Shown piece by piece: positions 35,700 through 47,724 of a stretch of 64,000 bases of DNA (position 1 is its first letter; each line of letters begins with the position of its first letter). The notes beneath the pieces were generated by a model, which was not told where the DNA came from, did not search any database, and worked only from the letters and a program-made list of their open reading frames with translations. The position numbers and the translations under genes were made by a program. The stretch covers positions 176,266,001-176,330,000 of the forward strand of contig JBITNC010000001.1 of NCBI GenBank assembly GCA_050084985.1. Reading direction: 5' to 3'. Origin of the DNA: Nageia nagi. Lineage: Eukaryota; Pinophyta.

Positions 35700-36740
35700 T
35701 TGAACATGAACATGGCCAAAATATAGAAATAAATAACAATAATGAATAGTTTAGGTAGTTCAACATCTAGTCTTACTATCTATACTAGGCCTTCTAACAT
35801 CACATAATCACAAAGTTTGTATGAATATGATGGCATCTTCACTTCACCCTTGATGGAAGACATCCATAATTTTCCCCTACCACCCAAACATAAGGCCCCC
35901 AAGTTTGAGATGTTTAGTGGTGAACAAGATCCCAACCAACATCTCATTAGCTTTCAATAGGAATGCTTACTAAAGTTAGTATCAAAGGAAAGATTGATGG
36001 CAAAATTCTTCCAAAGGAGTATGAAATGGGATGTTAGTCAATGGTTCTATGCTCTGCCTAGTAATTTGATTTATTCATTCAAGACCTTAGTCAAAGCATT
36101 CATGAGCCAAAACAAGCACAATATCAAAGAACAAAGAAATGTATCTAAATTATACACACTTTGATAAGGAAGAAATGAAACCCTAGAGAAGTATATTCTA
36201 TGCTTCAAAAAGATATGGCAATCTATTAGAAGTAAATAAGATGAGCATGAAATTTGTTCTATTTTTCATGAATCTATTATACTTGTTCTTCATTTGCATG
36301 TTCCTAGCACTAAAGATATAGGTTTTAGTGTACTAATACAATATTTATTACAAAAGAGAAGGTATTATTAGCTTTGGGTGAGCTTAAGTATGCACCTAAC
36401 CCTTTTGTTAAAGATAATCCTAAAACATATGCAAAGAAAGATGAAAAACTTGTACATATGGTAGATAGACCTACTACTCCTCCAAAGTTGCAAAGGTCTA
36501 ATATTGTAAAAGAGAATTCATACAAATTTTTAGTGCAACCACACATTATTTTAATGTATCTAATGAAAAAAGGACTTTTGCATCCCCTTGAATGCTCTCC
36601 TCAAGATGATAATACCCCCATGGGACACTTTGATTACTATTGCACTTACCATCAAAGAAAAGGGCATGCTAAAATTTTTTGCAAGATATTAGAGATAACA
36701 ATATTGGAGCTTGTTGAGCAAGGTATAAAATTGATGTAAT
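35700..36740 (+). pseudogene. Tat(+) gag
   Basis: Plus strand: KAPKFEMFSGEQDPNQHLISF (about 35900-35960), then MAKFFQRSMKWDVSQWFYALP and LVKAFMSQNK (about 36000-36115). A C-terminal knuckle YYCTYHQRKGHAKIFC (C-x2-H-x4-H-x4-C) lies in the open stretch 36374-36739, followed by LELVEQGIKL. This is the Tat-lineage Gag layout. Several TAA/TAG/TGA stops (about 35960, 36163, 36237) and shifts break it. Confidence 0.85.
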
Positions 36741-37129
36741 CCTTACCAACCAAGGACCTATAATTAATATCATCATGGTGGACAATGAGGTTTGCATTAA
36801 CTTGAGAAGAGGATGAGGATGCCCACACCATGTTCTAAATCTAGTCACAATGGAAAAAGTAAGTATCCCACCTAATCCTAAAGTTTATATCATGATTAAT
36901 CAATTGAAAAATACACCTACAAAAATCAGTCTATAAGATATTATTTCTACTTCTCAAGTTCATAGGGATATAATGCCTTGTTTAAAAATGAAATTATCTC
37001 TACAAATATTTTAGCTACTATGTTTTTTGAAAAAATTAGAATCATTAAGGAATGTGATGCTATTTATTTTTAGAAATATGAAAATCTCAATCAATAATTT
37101 TTAAATTAATGTTCATCTTTATATATCAC

Positions 37130-37560
37130 ACCTATGGTTGATGGATGGGAAGTTAAATGAATAATGGTAGATAATCAATCAGCTGTAAATGTATGCTCTA
37201 ATCATTTTTTGATTCAATTGCAAGTGAATGGTATGGAAATTAGTCCATTAGAATAAGTTTCTTTCAAAATTAGGGCCTATGATAACTCATCAAAGAAACT
37301 ATTAGGAATAACTATAATTATGATTACTATAGGTGTCAGCATTATAGCAGCAAAATTTTAGATTGTAGAATCCAAGTTATCATATAACATGCTATTGGGG
37401 AGACCTTGGATTCATGATATGGATACAATACCACCCACATTACATGGAATATTGAAGTTCAAATTCTAAGGTGAAGTACATATAGTCATAGGATATCTTG
37501 AACCATATGCACTCTATAATGTTGCTAATTTTGAATATCTTGCCATGTTACTATCATGAT
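37130..37560 (+). pseudogene. Tat(+) aspartic protease
   Basis: MVDNQSAVNVC carries the active-site region with Asp kept but the D-S/T-G triad altered to D-N-Q-S-A. It ends with YNMLLGRPWIHDMDTIPPTLH (about 37381-37443), the family's flap-proximal LLGRPWIH motif. TGA/TAG stops at about 37159 and 37255. Confidence 0.83.
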
Positions 37561-37826
37561 ATGAGATAGAACCCTTGTAATGTCCTACAATAGAGGAAAC
37601 TACAAACAAATAGGTCCAAATCATGGATACAAGTATTGGAACATACAAAATTGATGACACAAACCTCTTTGCATCCATAAAACATTTGGGATAGCCCTAA
37701 ATGTTAGCTATTGAAGGTGACCAATGGTGTGCAATACTTCCAATAAGCCACTAGCAATGTGAAAATGATGAAGACAATGATCAATATTGCTTTTTCTTAT
37801 CTAAAAATTCAAACTAGACCTCTTCA

Positions 37827-38015
37827 ATGGAAATACCATCATCTTTTGAAGTAGGTAAGATCTTTCCCTCTTCGTTTGTTCACAAGTACATGGTTCAAAA
37901 TTACAAATACAAAGGGGGTTTAGGAAAATCTAAACAAGGAATGCTTGCTTTCCTTGATACTTCTAAGGGTCAAATGACAAAAATAGGATTAGGTAGTTAT
38001 GGTCAAGTAAAATAA
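37827..38015 (+). pseudogene. G-patch-like segment of Tat(+) polyprotein
   Basis: YKYKGGLGKSKQGMLAFLD and a terminal IGLGS show the Gly-spaced G-patch-like pattern usual between protease and RT in Tat elements; the motif is thought to bind RNA. An open stretch of 62 codons whose neighbours are broken. Confidence 0.6.
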
Positions 38016-38560
38016 AAATGGAGTCCTATCAAATTTGTTAAATAATGCAATTTGATAGAGTTATTGGATGATATGATGTAGATACATGGATTGATGATTC
38101 TATACCTTTTGAATTAGACTATTTCAATACTGATGATGATCTTCTTGATACTTGGAGGCATATTTAGAATTTCTCAAATCTAATGAGAAATGCAAAGCAA
38201 CTTATATCCTTAATGAATATGTTTATTTCGATCAAGAGATCAATTTTCATGAAGTATTCCAAGTCTAGCCCTTATATTTAGCTGATGATGTTGTACTAAG
38301 CATTAAAGAGTTTCCATCATTATTACAAAAGAAACAAGATCTCACATTTCCATAAGAAGAGTTGATACACATCAATATTGGCACTTCATATGATGAAATA
38401 TGGATACAAATTGGAGCAACCCTACCTCCTCCACATCAAGAAAGGTATAAAAATAAATTCATTGAGTATTATAAGAATTTTTCTTGGTCTTATGATGATA
38501 TTTCAAGTTTTAATCCTTCATTTGTTATGCACAATTTACATTGAAAGAGGGAGCCAATCC
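38016..38560 (+). pseudogene. Tat(+) linker between G-patch and RT
   Basis: Acidic, low-complexity coding-like sequence (for example FELDYFNTDDDLLDTW near 38110-38160) and an open stretch at 38362-38544 ending ERYKNKFIEYYKNFSWSYDD. This resembles the usual start of RT in such elements. Confidence 0.6.
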
Positions 38561-39365
38561 AATCAAACAAAAATCAAGAAAGATGCATCCTTCCAAGGCA
38601 TTACTAGTCAAGAAAGAAATTGAGAAATTATTTGAAAGCTAGATTCATAAGGCCAATTGACTATTTTGAATGGAAGGAAAATATTTTCCCTATTTCTAAA
38701 CCAACTGGTGAGATCTAGGTATGTACTAATTTTCATGATATTAATAATTATTATCCAAAAGATGATTTTCCATTTCCTAATATTGATATGATTATTGATA
38801 GTATAGCTAGTCATAATACATTATCATTTATGGATGGATTCTTTGTCTATAACCAAATATTGATTAACCCTCATGAACAACATAAAATAGCTTTTACTAA
38901 CCCTTGGGGTAAGTTTTGTTGGAAGGTTATACCTTTTGGACTTAAAAATGTAGGAGCTACATATTAAAGAGTAATTATCACCATGTTTCATGAGTACATT
39001 CTCATATGTTGATGACATTCTAGTCAAATCCAAACAAGGACAAGATCATCTACAAGCACTTAAAGAGGTATTCACTATTTTGCAAAGGTACAAATTAAGA
39101 CTTAAAACTTAAACATGTGCATTTGGTATTACTTCTGGTAAATTATTAGGGTTCATAGTTTTTAATCAAGGAATTAAAGTATACCCTAAGAAGGTTAAAA
39201 CCATTATTAGTATGCCTCCACTCAAAAACTTGAAACAACTAAGGAGCCTCCAAGGTAAAATAAATTTAGTTAGAAGATTCATTTCACAACTTGGAGATAA
39301 GTGTAGGCCTTTCATCCATTTACTCAAAAAGGATGTCAAGTTTGTATGGGATGACAATTATCTAA
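38561..39365 (+). pseudogene. Tat(+) reverse transcriptase
   Basis: RPIDYFEWKENIFPISKPTG, NFHDINNYYPKDDFPFPNID, FMDGFFVYNQILI and IPFGLKNVGATY lead to the catalytic YVDD at 39005-39016. The connection follows (SLQGKINLVRRFISQLGDKC, 39240-39310). A one-base shift occurs just before YVDD, and stops stand at about 38716, 38967 and 39109. Confidence 0.9.
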
Positions 39366-39600
39366 TATTCTCAAATAGCTTATGGCTAAGAAGCATCTAT
39401 CAAGTAGACTTTTAAAATGGCTAATGTTGTTATAGGAATTTGACATCAATGTTGTAAAGCAAAAATCTATCAAAGACCAAGAAATTATAGATTTGATAGC
39501 TAATTTCCCTCAAGATGGGGAGGCAGTAATCCATGAAGAATTTATAGATGAATATCAAGGTGATATACACCATCAACGGTGTGCAAACCTACTAGAGTAC
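39366..39600 (+). pseudogene. Tat(+) gypsy-type RNase H, mostly deleted
   Basis: After KFVWDDN the sequence jumps to the very end of the domain, LMAKKHLSSRLLKWLMLL and DINVVKQKSIKDQ. Most of the gypsy RNase H between them is gone, including the catalytic part. An internal deletion of a few hundred bases is inferred from the usual domain length. Confidence 0.75.
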
Positions 39601-39639
39601 CACTAACAACATGATTTTGATGAGATCATGATCCCCAAT

Positions 39640-40000
39640 GACTACATATGCCTCACAAAAGATGATCCCACTATTTAGAATTCATATTTTGATGGTTCAA
39701 AATGCTCTCATGGAGTACGAGTAGGTATTATATTCATATCTCCCATAAATGAGGTAATCTTTATGGCTTACAAACTTGTTTTTGATTACAAAAACAATAT
39801 GGTTGAATATGAGGCACTAATATTAGGATTGAAATCTATTGTAAATTTAAAAATCAAGGAAATAAATATAAATGGGGATTCACAACTTATCATCAATAAA
39901 GTGCAAGATTTCTTTGATACTAAATATGAAAAGTTAAAGCCTTATAGACTTATGGTGATTGATTTATTGGATCAGTTTGACAAATATATTATTTAAAATA
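39640..40000 (+). pseudogene. Tat(+) archaeal-type RNase H (aRNH)
   Basis: YFDGSKCSHGVRVGIIFISP with the catalytic Asp at 39691-39693, then MVEYEALILGLKS with the second acidic residue and INGDSQLIINKVQ with the third. This additional RNase H is typical of Tat elements and here follows the RT and the remnant of the first RNase H. The catalytic residues are intact; stops stand at about 39676 and 39994. Confidence 0.88.
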
Positions 40001-41184
40001 TTCTAAGAACTAATAATAGGTATGCAAATGCAATGGTGAGTGCAACTTCTCTACCACCAATTGAGATTAAGGATGAAAAGATCATCCTCACAATTCATAA
40101 TTTAAGATCTCCTTCTTACATGGATCATATGGATGAGATTCAAGCTTTTCTTATTATGGAAGAGAATGATTTTTAGAATTGGTACTTTGATATCTATAAT
40201 TATTTAAAAAATCAAATAATTCTTAGAAATTTTGATAGAAATCAAAGAGTGAGATTGAAAAAAATTGTAGTAAGATATGTGATCATTAGAGAATTCTTAT
40301 ATAGTAGGTCATTTGATGGTGCATTACTGAGATGTTTGACACAACATAAGATAACTACTACCTTAGAACAAGCTCATGATGGTTTATGTGGTGGTCACTT
40401 CCATGTAAAAGCACTACACACCAAAATATTTAGGATTGGATATTATTGGCCTACTATGGAAGAGGATTCTAAAGCTCTTGTAAAAACTTGTTTGTAGTGC
40501 CAAAAATATGCAAATTTAGAGAAGCAACCTACCCAAGAATTACATTCTATTATTTCTCCATGGCCATTTGCTATGTGGGATATAGATTTGATTCACATGA
40601 TTAATCCTCACTCTAGGGAAGGACACAAATTTATCATCATAGCTTAAGAATTTACCACCAAGTGGGTGGAAGATATTCTAATGAAATCAATCACTCAAGC
40701 TAAATTCATTGCATTCCTTACCAAAAATATCATTACAAGGTTTGGTGTACCACAAAGATTGATCATGGACAATGGACTAGATTTTAAAGGTAAAGGCATG
40801 AAGGCATTTTGTAAGAAGTTTCACATTACACAAACCTTTTCTTTTTTCTACTACCCTTAAGTTAATTGTTAAGCTAAAGCTACAAATAAGACATTCAAGA
40901 GTATACTTGCCAAAACATGGGATAGATATAAGAGAGATTGGTATGAGTAATTACCAAATGCATTATGGGCATATAGAACAAGTGTCCGTACAACCACTAG
41001 GGAAACACCATTCTTATTGGTATATGGATATGAGGCCATTGTCCCACTTGATTTGGAAACACCCTACCTTATAATTTCCTTACAAGGTGACATATCTAAT
41101 GAAGAAGCAAGAAAAGCAAGGTTTCAATAACTAGAATCACTAGATGAGAAAAATGATTAGAGCCATTGAAAATCAAAAGACATA
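40001..41184 (+). pseudogene. Tat(+) integrase, truncated
   Basis: The zinc-binding part (HDGLCGGHFHVKALHTK to CQKYAN, 40376-40512) is complete. The core shows Asp in WDIDLIH (about 40577) and Asp in IMDNGLDF (about 40765). The catalytic Glu is replaced by Lys in the A-K-A-T-N-K segment near 40876. PNALWAYRTSVRTTT and VPLDLETP follow. The frame ends in AIENQKTYVDRY at 41184, where the next element is inserted. Several stops are present. Confidence 0.9.
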
Positions 41185-42229
41185 TGTTGATCGGTATAGT
41201 GTAACCTCAAGGTGGTGGGAATGCACTCATGTTGGTTTTCTATTCAATCTCTAGATTATAGGTTGGTTCCTATCTATTATGAAGGTTTAAAGTAATAGGA
41301 AAGAGATAGAAAGGTAAAGAGTTATAGGAAAGAGATGAACAACTAAAGTAAAACTAAAATAAGAAATATACAACTTGGGCATTGTAGCATAGGTAGCAAT
41401 GCATAGCTAGGATGAAGAATAGTAAGCTATCTTACCCCTGGGGTATCATAATCACAATACATAGCCACAATTTTAAGAAAACATCTCATGCATTACATTC
41501 ATAAAAGCAATAAACATCCACTTGTTATAGGTGGGCAAAGCATTGTCTATTTGTATTATCATATATGAAAGCATCTTACAAATTTGGCCAAATTTGCTAA
41601 AATATTCAACCTTTTTAATTTTTAACAATTTACCATTTATACATCTTTCTCCACTATTGGATGGTTGTATCTCATTAATATACATAATTACATATCTTGA
41701 ATGCAGCTAGCACAAAAAACTATTCATAATAAATACTACAACTATGTTAGACTATACAATGAACAAGTACCAACAACATCACTATCTCAAAATTTGTAAT
41801 TTATAAATAGTCATATCTAGAGAGCTACAATCCTTATAACATGTCATTTATTGCTCCTTATTTAACTCTATAGTTGATTGAAAATAGCACTATAGCTGAT
41901 TGAATGAGTACTTATCTACAATTTGATAGGTACAATTTGATACTATGCTCTATTGGTAGCTATCTAATTCTTTGCAACTATTGATTATCCATATTGTAGT
42001 TGTGAATGAATAGAGTAATGGGGACTTATGAATAATATATCAACTTACTTTGAGAAGAAACTACCATTGTTATGTGGAAATGAGTTGGAGTTGACATATT
42101 AATAGGGCCTCAAGGGTCAAACACTTAAGATCAAGTGGACCTAGGTGTTACTTCTTACCCATTATTCTTACCTCAGTTTGATGGGTCTTATTCCCTTTTT
42201 TTAGGCTTTGTTGATGATCTTGCTCTTCA

Positions 42230-42700
42230 AGGACCCATTGATTTTAGATAAAAATTATGATGTCATCACTTAAAATCACTGGGCTCTATTTGATATCTTT
42301 GTGAATCTTCACACTCCATTACTTGTTTCGATACTTACTAATTTTCACCAAAAATGATGATAGCATTGCTCAAAATCAATGGGCTTTGTTTGATATCTTT
42401 ATGAATCTTCACACACCATTACTTATTATGATACTTGCTAATTTTTATAAAAAATTATGACATCATCACTCAAAATTGGTGGGCTCTATTTGATATCTTT
42501 TTGAATCTTTAACCACCATTACTTGTTTTGAGACTCATTGATTTTTGCCAAAAGCTGTGACATCATCATTCAAAATTGATGGGCTCTATTTGATATCTTT
42601 GTGAATCTTCAACCACCATTACTTATTGTAGGACTTAATGATTTTCACCAAAAATTATGATGTCATCACTCAAAAGTAATGAACTTTATTTGATATCTTG
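42230..42700. repeat. 100-bp tandem array in Tat LTR
   Basis: The core TTTGATATCTT occurs with an exact 100-bp period (units anchored at 42281, 42381, 42481, 42581 and 42681). Each unit also has CATCACTCAAAAT and CACCATTACTT. About 4.7 copies. Confidence 0.95.
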
Positions 42701-42734
42701 GCCTTACATTTACATAATTCCCAAATGCTTTATT

Positions 42735-42838
42735 TTTACACAACTTCTAGACACTTTGTATTTATAAAACTCTTAAACACTTTATATTTACACAACTCCT
42801 AGACACTTTGTATTTACACAACTCTTGAATACTTTGTA
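42735..42838. repeat. 26-bp tandem array in Tat LTR
   Basis: Four consecutive 26-bp units, TTTACACAACTYCTAGACAC plus TTTGTA, starting at 42735, 42761, 42787 and 42813. Confidence 0.95.
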
Positions 42839-43054
42839 AAGAATTTTATAAGGCAAAATATCTAAGACAAATACTTTCTTATGCAATAGTTAGATTATAT
42901 ATATAATAGTTGGCTGCTAATAACTCCCAAAATTCTTTAGATTAAGAGCTTATAGCAAATCCAAATTTTATGTCAAAGGGGATAGAATTAGAATAGAAAG
43001 AATTTATGAAAAGAATGAAAGAATAAAAGAATGATAATGTATTACCCCAACTCA

Positions 43055-46000
43055 AAGTGTGATTCTAAAAGAATACAATCTTCTAGAAGCTCTTTGGGGT
43101 CTCCACCAAATACAGAATAGGACCCACTACTTGCTACTTCTAATAGCTTGTTCAGATGTAGATCTAGTAGAGGTCTCAAATGGTGGAACCAGCTCTACTA
43201 GGAGGAATGGGTGCATATTATTATTTAAATCCTTAATATATTAATAATCAACTTGTGATAGAATAAGGGATGCTTGAATCTTTATAGTATCTACTTTGAA
43301 GCCAATCAGAACATTATCTAACCTCCCAATGTGTAGGAACCTTGTAATTGCCTCTTGAGTGAGGTCATTTATTTATTGTAAATGTAATATTTTCTTCTTA
43401 GAAAAGGAATACTCAAGAAATTTAATGGTATTTGCTACCCATATAGCAACACTACCTTATACATTCTATTCTTTCCTTAATTTAGGAGCTTTCATCTTAA
43501 TCAAAGAATTAAAGAATTTATTAATGAATCCTATCTCTGTTATGAGCTAGCACTTACCAATGTCTCTGTTGAACAATAAATTTTAGAGTTTTTATATATC
43601 TTGGATCCTCCTTAAATACAATTATCTAGGTCCAGGAGTAATGGCCACTATATCCTTGTTTGTTAGGACTCTTAACTAGCTTGGTATTTTCTCTAAAACT
43701 AACCTTAGAATATCTAAGGCTAGCTAATGGAGAGTAGTTTGTTTATTGAATTGCTTGATTAATTAGAGTGCCTATTCCTTTAATAAATTCAAGTGTGATA
43801 ATGTCACCATTCTATTTCTAACTTGCTCCACTAAGGATTTTCTAAAGTCTTTTATGAGCAGTAATAATTTTGAATTGTCATCATTTAATACTTTATTAGT
43901 AGCAATGATAGTTTGTAGCTCGGCCTCAACTTGCTTGACCTTTTGAGCATCTATGATTGTAGCTTAAGCTTTAAGATATTGTATTATTTTATTAACACCA
44001 TCTAACTTAGCCTTCACTATTGTCAAGATCTTTTCAAATTCTAACTTCTATTTATTAAGTTTTGCAATCAAGTCCTTATTTTTATTCTACAACCCGACCA
44101 CTATTTTATCTTTAAGGGAGTAGTCTTTCTTAAATTGATTTATTTTTTTATCTAATTTCTCTATCTTAGTCTCCATTTCCTAAATACTTTTTACCAACCA
44201 CCATTGAAGTTTTTACAAGGAATTTGGATTAGTCAATTATTAAAGCACTCTTCATATTTACATCAATTATTATCATGAGAGTGGTATCCAGGTGTCCTTC
44301 TTTGAAAGACATCTATGATATTTTAATATCTCCCATTTCTATCATTTTACTCAAAATTCTTGACTATTGTTTAAGGATAATAGAAGGTTTATTAATAAAA
44401 GTTTCCTAATCAATGGGATCTACAATTTATGTAGAAAAAATAGATTTAATCTCCTCTTGGGAGGCTATAGGAATTAAAGAATGGGAAGGATTAATTACAC
44501 CTAAGATAGAGGTTATGATCTATTGTGTGGATTTTGATTGCTTTGGAGGTGTAGGATTGAATTTGTATCTCTTTCTCTACCTCCTCCATGACCTTATCAT
44601 CATCATCATTTTTATCCATTGGGTTGGAGTCTCTTTTCCTCCTAAATTCATCATCATCATCACTTATTCCACCTCCGAATGCAACTACTATAGATCTATT
44701 AACTCCAAGTACATTCCCCTTACCTTATTGAACCTGCATGCATTCCTTTTTTAGGGTTTCTTCTTATGTTGAGGATTTTTTTTGGGCACTAGTGTTTGCA
44801 TTTTGAGGCTCTCACAATTTCCTTATATCAAAAAATTCTACCTCTTTTTCCATAATGTCTAAAGTTTCTTCTATGATTTTTGGAGGTGGAGGCATAGTCC
44901 TTTGTGATTGTGGTAGACTGGAGCAAGGCTTTTTAATAGGTTTTTCATCCTTCTTTAATGTTTATTATTTCTTGGTAAGAGTTTGACTTCTCCTACTTTT
45001 TTTAGAGAAGACTTCTCGAAAGTGGTGGTAGTATTCAAGGGATTTTATTCTCCCTTCTTTGCAAGCTCTATTGAGCTAGATGGCTATCCAATTTATGCTT
45101 CTCTCACCCCTATAATAGATTTTGTTTAAAAATTTAGAGGAAGAGGCTGAACTAATTTTGATAAAAGGTATTTAGCATATTCATCCTCCTAGAAATTTTC
45201 ATATTTAAATTTTTCAAATAATTCACTCTTGATGTGATGAATCTTTGTTGTATACTCAAATCTAAATTTTATAAAATAATAGATTCTATTGGGATCCTAC
45301 CCAAAACCTGTTAACTAGGAAAATACTTTTGGGTTGAGGGCAAAATATTGCTTCTTATTTTCTTAGTTCTTATATTTATTTATTTATTTAATAACCATCA
45401 AAGCCTTATTTAGAGGTGTGAACTCCCACTCAAGGTACATTTCTATTTCTTGGTCTCTTTTATTTACAAAATATTTCACATGAGGTCTATACTCATGGGA
45501 AAAGGTTGGATGCTTCTTACTTGACCTTATTACTTTAGTCATTTCTTTTGAAGGGTCATACATCCATGGAAATTTTACCATATCTAATTTGAAATTTCAT
45601 ATAAGGAATTATACTATGCTATCTTTACAACCTAAATCTAATAGATTGAGATTTTTAGTAGAAGCTAGTATATCTATAATAGATTTAAAACTACCTTTGA
45701 ACCCATACTTGGTCCTTATAATACAAATTTATATTTCCATCTCTATTGAATAAAAATAAAGGTTACATACTTTGGTAAGAAAAAGGTATTTTCAAAATAC
45801 CCATACCTCATTATCACGGTGTGGTCTTTTAGGAAGTATTAGTCATTGACATTGTTTCCTCCATGTAGCTCCCATATTGCACATTTGCACAATATACTAG
45901 GGAGTCTTCTAATCAAAATTTTCACTATTGTTGCATATAATCTATTCATGAACTCATAGTATGATCCATGCAATTTACTCAAAACTAGCACTATCAAGTC

Positions 46001-46897
46001 AATTGGCACTAGTCTAGCATTAGGATACACTAGTTGAACTAGCAACTTTGCCTCTATAAGTTTGTTAGAATTTTAATGGGCAAAGAGCCACCAAAGATAT
46101 GAAAAATATTTGAAGTCTAATTTTTCAATTGTAAATAGACATCTCCTTATTTCATTAGCAATGAAAGCCAAAAATTCATAGCAGACATGAGCCTCTATGA
46201 TATTATAATCCATATGTACCATGGCTTCATCTACTTCAAGTTGGGTTTTCTTTTCTAGAATAATTGCTAGTGCCTACAACATTTCTTTATCCTTTTTCCT
46301 TTCAAATAAGGTTATCTCATAGCTTGTGCATAGTTGTATCACTTTGTGATCCTAATATCTCTTACCAATCTAGATTATCATCTGTTCTTCATAAGCATAA
46401 AATTCATTCTTCTCTCTTTTTAAATCAATTTATTTTTTTACATGGAATGTTCAATCAGCTGGGATAGAAAAGGCTTGGATAATAGAGTCAGGGGAGTAGT
46501 CTAGTATTGCTTCAAACTTTGGCTTTGACTCATCTCCATCCTATAGGTTCTTAAACATTCCTATTAGATAACCTTGTTGGTCATATTGATGCACTACCAA
46601 ATACAACAACTCAGGACAAGTAAATAATTCATAGGGAACATAATAGACTAGGCCCTAATCAATCATTACATCCTTCTTCAAATGTGCTACTGATTTCCCT
46701 TTTCTAGCAAATTCAAATGTCATGTGTTGTAGAAGAATGCAATTGGGGTTGACTCTCCATGTATCAATATGATTCATCACTCCCATCTCAGTCCAATTTA
46801 CTCCTAGAGCATTCTCTAAATATTATTCTTGCATGGCTATTAGGTCAGTATCAACTTGCTCTATTTTAGCTATAGATAAAGATTGGGAAGTTGCCAT
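43055..46897 (-). pseudogene. ORFX of Tat(-): long reading frame between integrase and 3' LTR
   Basis: The minus strand reads as one long, stop-ridden protein starting near 46897 (MATSQSLSIAKIEQVD). Its middle has the open stretches 45839-46045 (VYPNARLVPIDLIVLVLSKL) and 45384-45581. An acidic low-complexity part lies near 44560-44700. Toward the end there is a strong coiled coil (43880-44200, for example KVKQVEAELQTIIATNK). No transmembrane or signal segment is evident, unlike retroviral envelope. It sits in the env position on the sense strand. I do not recognise the family; element-specific proteins of unknown role are known at this place in Tat and Athila elements. Confidence 0.6.
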
Positions 46898-47300
46898 GGT
46901 GTCAGTACTCTTTTTAGAACCTCTAGTTTGCATTTGAGATCATAATCACATTATGCAATCTCTTATAACTCTTTATCTTCTCACTCTAATTGGCTCTAGA
47001 ATTTGTAAGCTTTGAATGCTCTAGAAACTTGTATGCTCAAAAATGGCTAAGTGTTGTGTTAGAGGGAATGTATGATGTTTTATTCATATCAAGTTTGTGA
47101 GGCTTCTATTAATGGAAATTAATGTTTGGGGATGTCAAGATCCATGCATTGTATGGATTGAGCTAGCACAAGTTGGATGAGTCAACTTAGAGTGTGCTAG
47201 ACTTAATTTATGGTACCCATGTGATAGTTTATGAAATTCAAAAAAATCTTTCTTTAAATGCTACCCTACTCAGTTGATGATAGAGTAGTGCACTGGTATT
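46898..47300. other. Tat(-) spacer before ORFX
   Basis: No reading frame. It continues on the far side of the copia insertion at 56979. Confidence 0.5.
47296..47300. other. target site duplication GTATT (left)
   Basis: Identical to 56979-56983. Confidence 0.95.
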
Positions 47301-47724
47301 TGTTGAGAATGTGTGATTGTCATTGTTGTCAACACGTGGTTTTGGCTATGTCTTCGCACAGTAGTATGAGTGTATTTTAAGATCCCTAGGAGTTTTCTAG
47401 AGCAGATAAGCAGGCCTCCGAAATGAAGTGATGACATTCCGGAATGAAATGATAAAGCTCAATGATAAAGCTAAGTTGTGAAAAATCTAGGTTCCGGAGA
47501 CGGTGAGAGTTGTGAAAAATCTGGGTTCCAGAGAAGGTGAGAGTTGTTGAAAAGTCTGGGTTTCGGAGAAGGTGAGAGTTGTAAAAAAAAAAAAAAAAAC
47601 CGGGTTCCAGAGAAAATGAGTAGAGCATTCCGGAAGCATGAAGATGACGTCACGGGAAGAACGATGTTCACATTTTTGAATGAAACCGGGTTCCGGAGAT
47701 GATGAGGTCAGCAAGGGGTGATTA

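Larger units (their letters stand above)
34950..41184 (+). mobile_element. Tat-type Ty3/gypsy element, 3' end cut by another element
   Basis: 5' LTR 34950-35547, then gag, protease, a Gly-rich G-patch-like segment, RT, a deleted RNase H, an archaeal-type RNase H and integrase on the plus strand. The C-H-H-C gag knuckle and the second RNase H mark the Tat lineage. The integrase breaks off at 41184 where the LTR of the large minus-strand element starts. The 3' LTR is therefore beyond the window or lost. Stops are frequent. Confidence 0.88.
41185..43041 (-). repeat. 3' LTR of large Tat(-) element
   Basis: Starts TGTTGATCGG on the plus strand. 41185-41919 matches 63209-64000, with a 58-bp gap. 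The inner end is a guess: GAGTTGGGGTAA (polypurine-like, element strand) ends at 43042, next to the end of ORFX. It contains the 100-bp and 26-bp arrays. Confidence 0.65.

Noticed and set aside
42230-42700. CRISPR-like regular spacing
   Set aside because: Whole units repeat head to tail with no unique spacers; plant LTR context.
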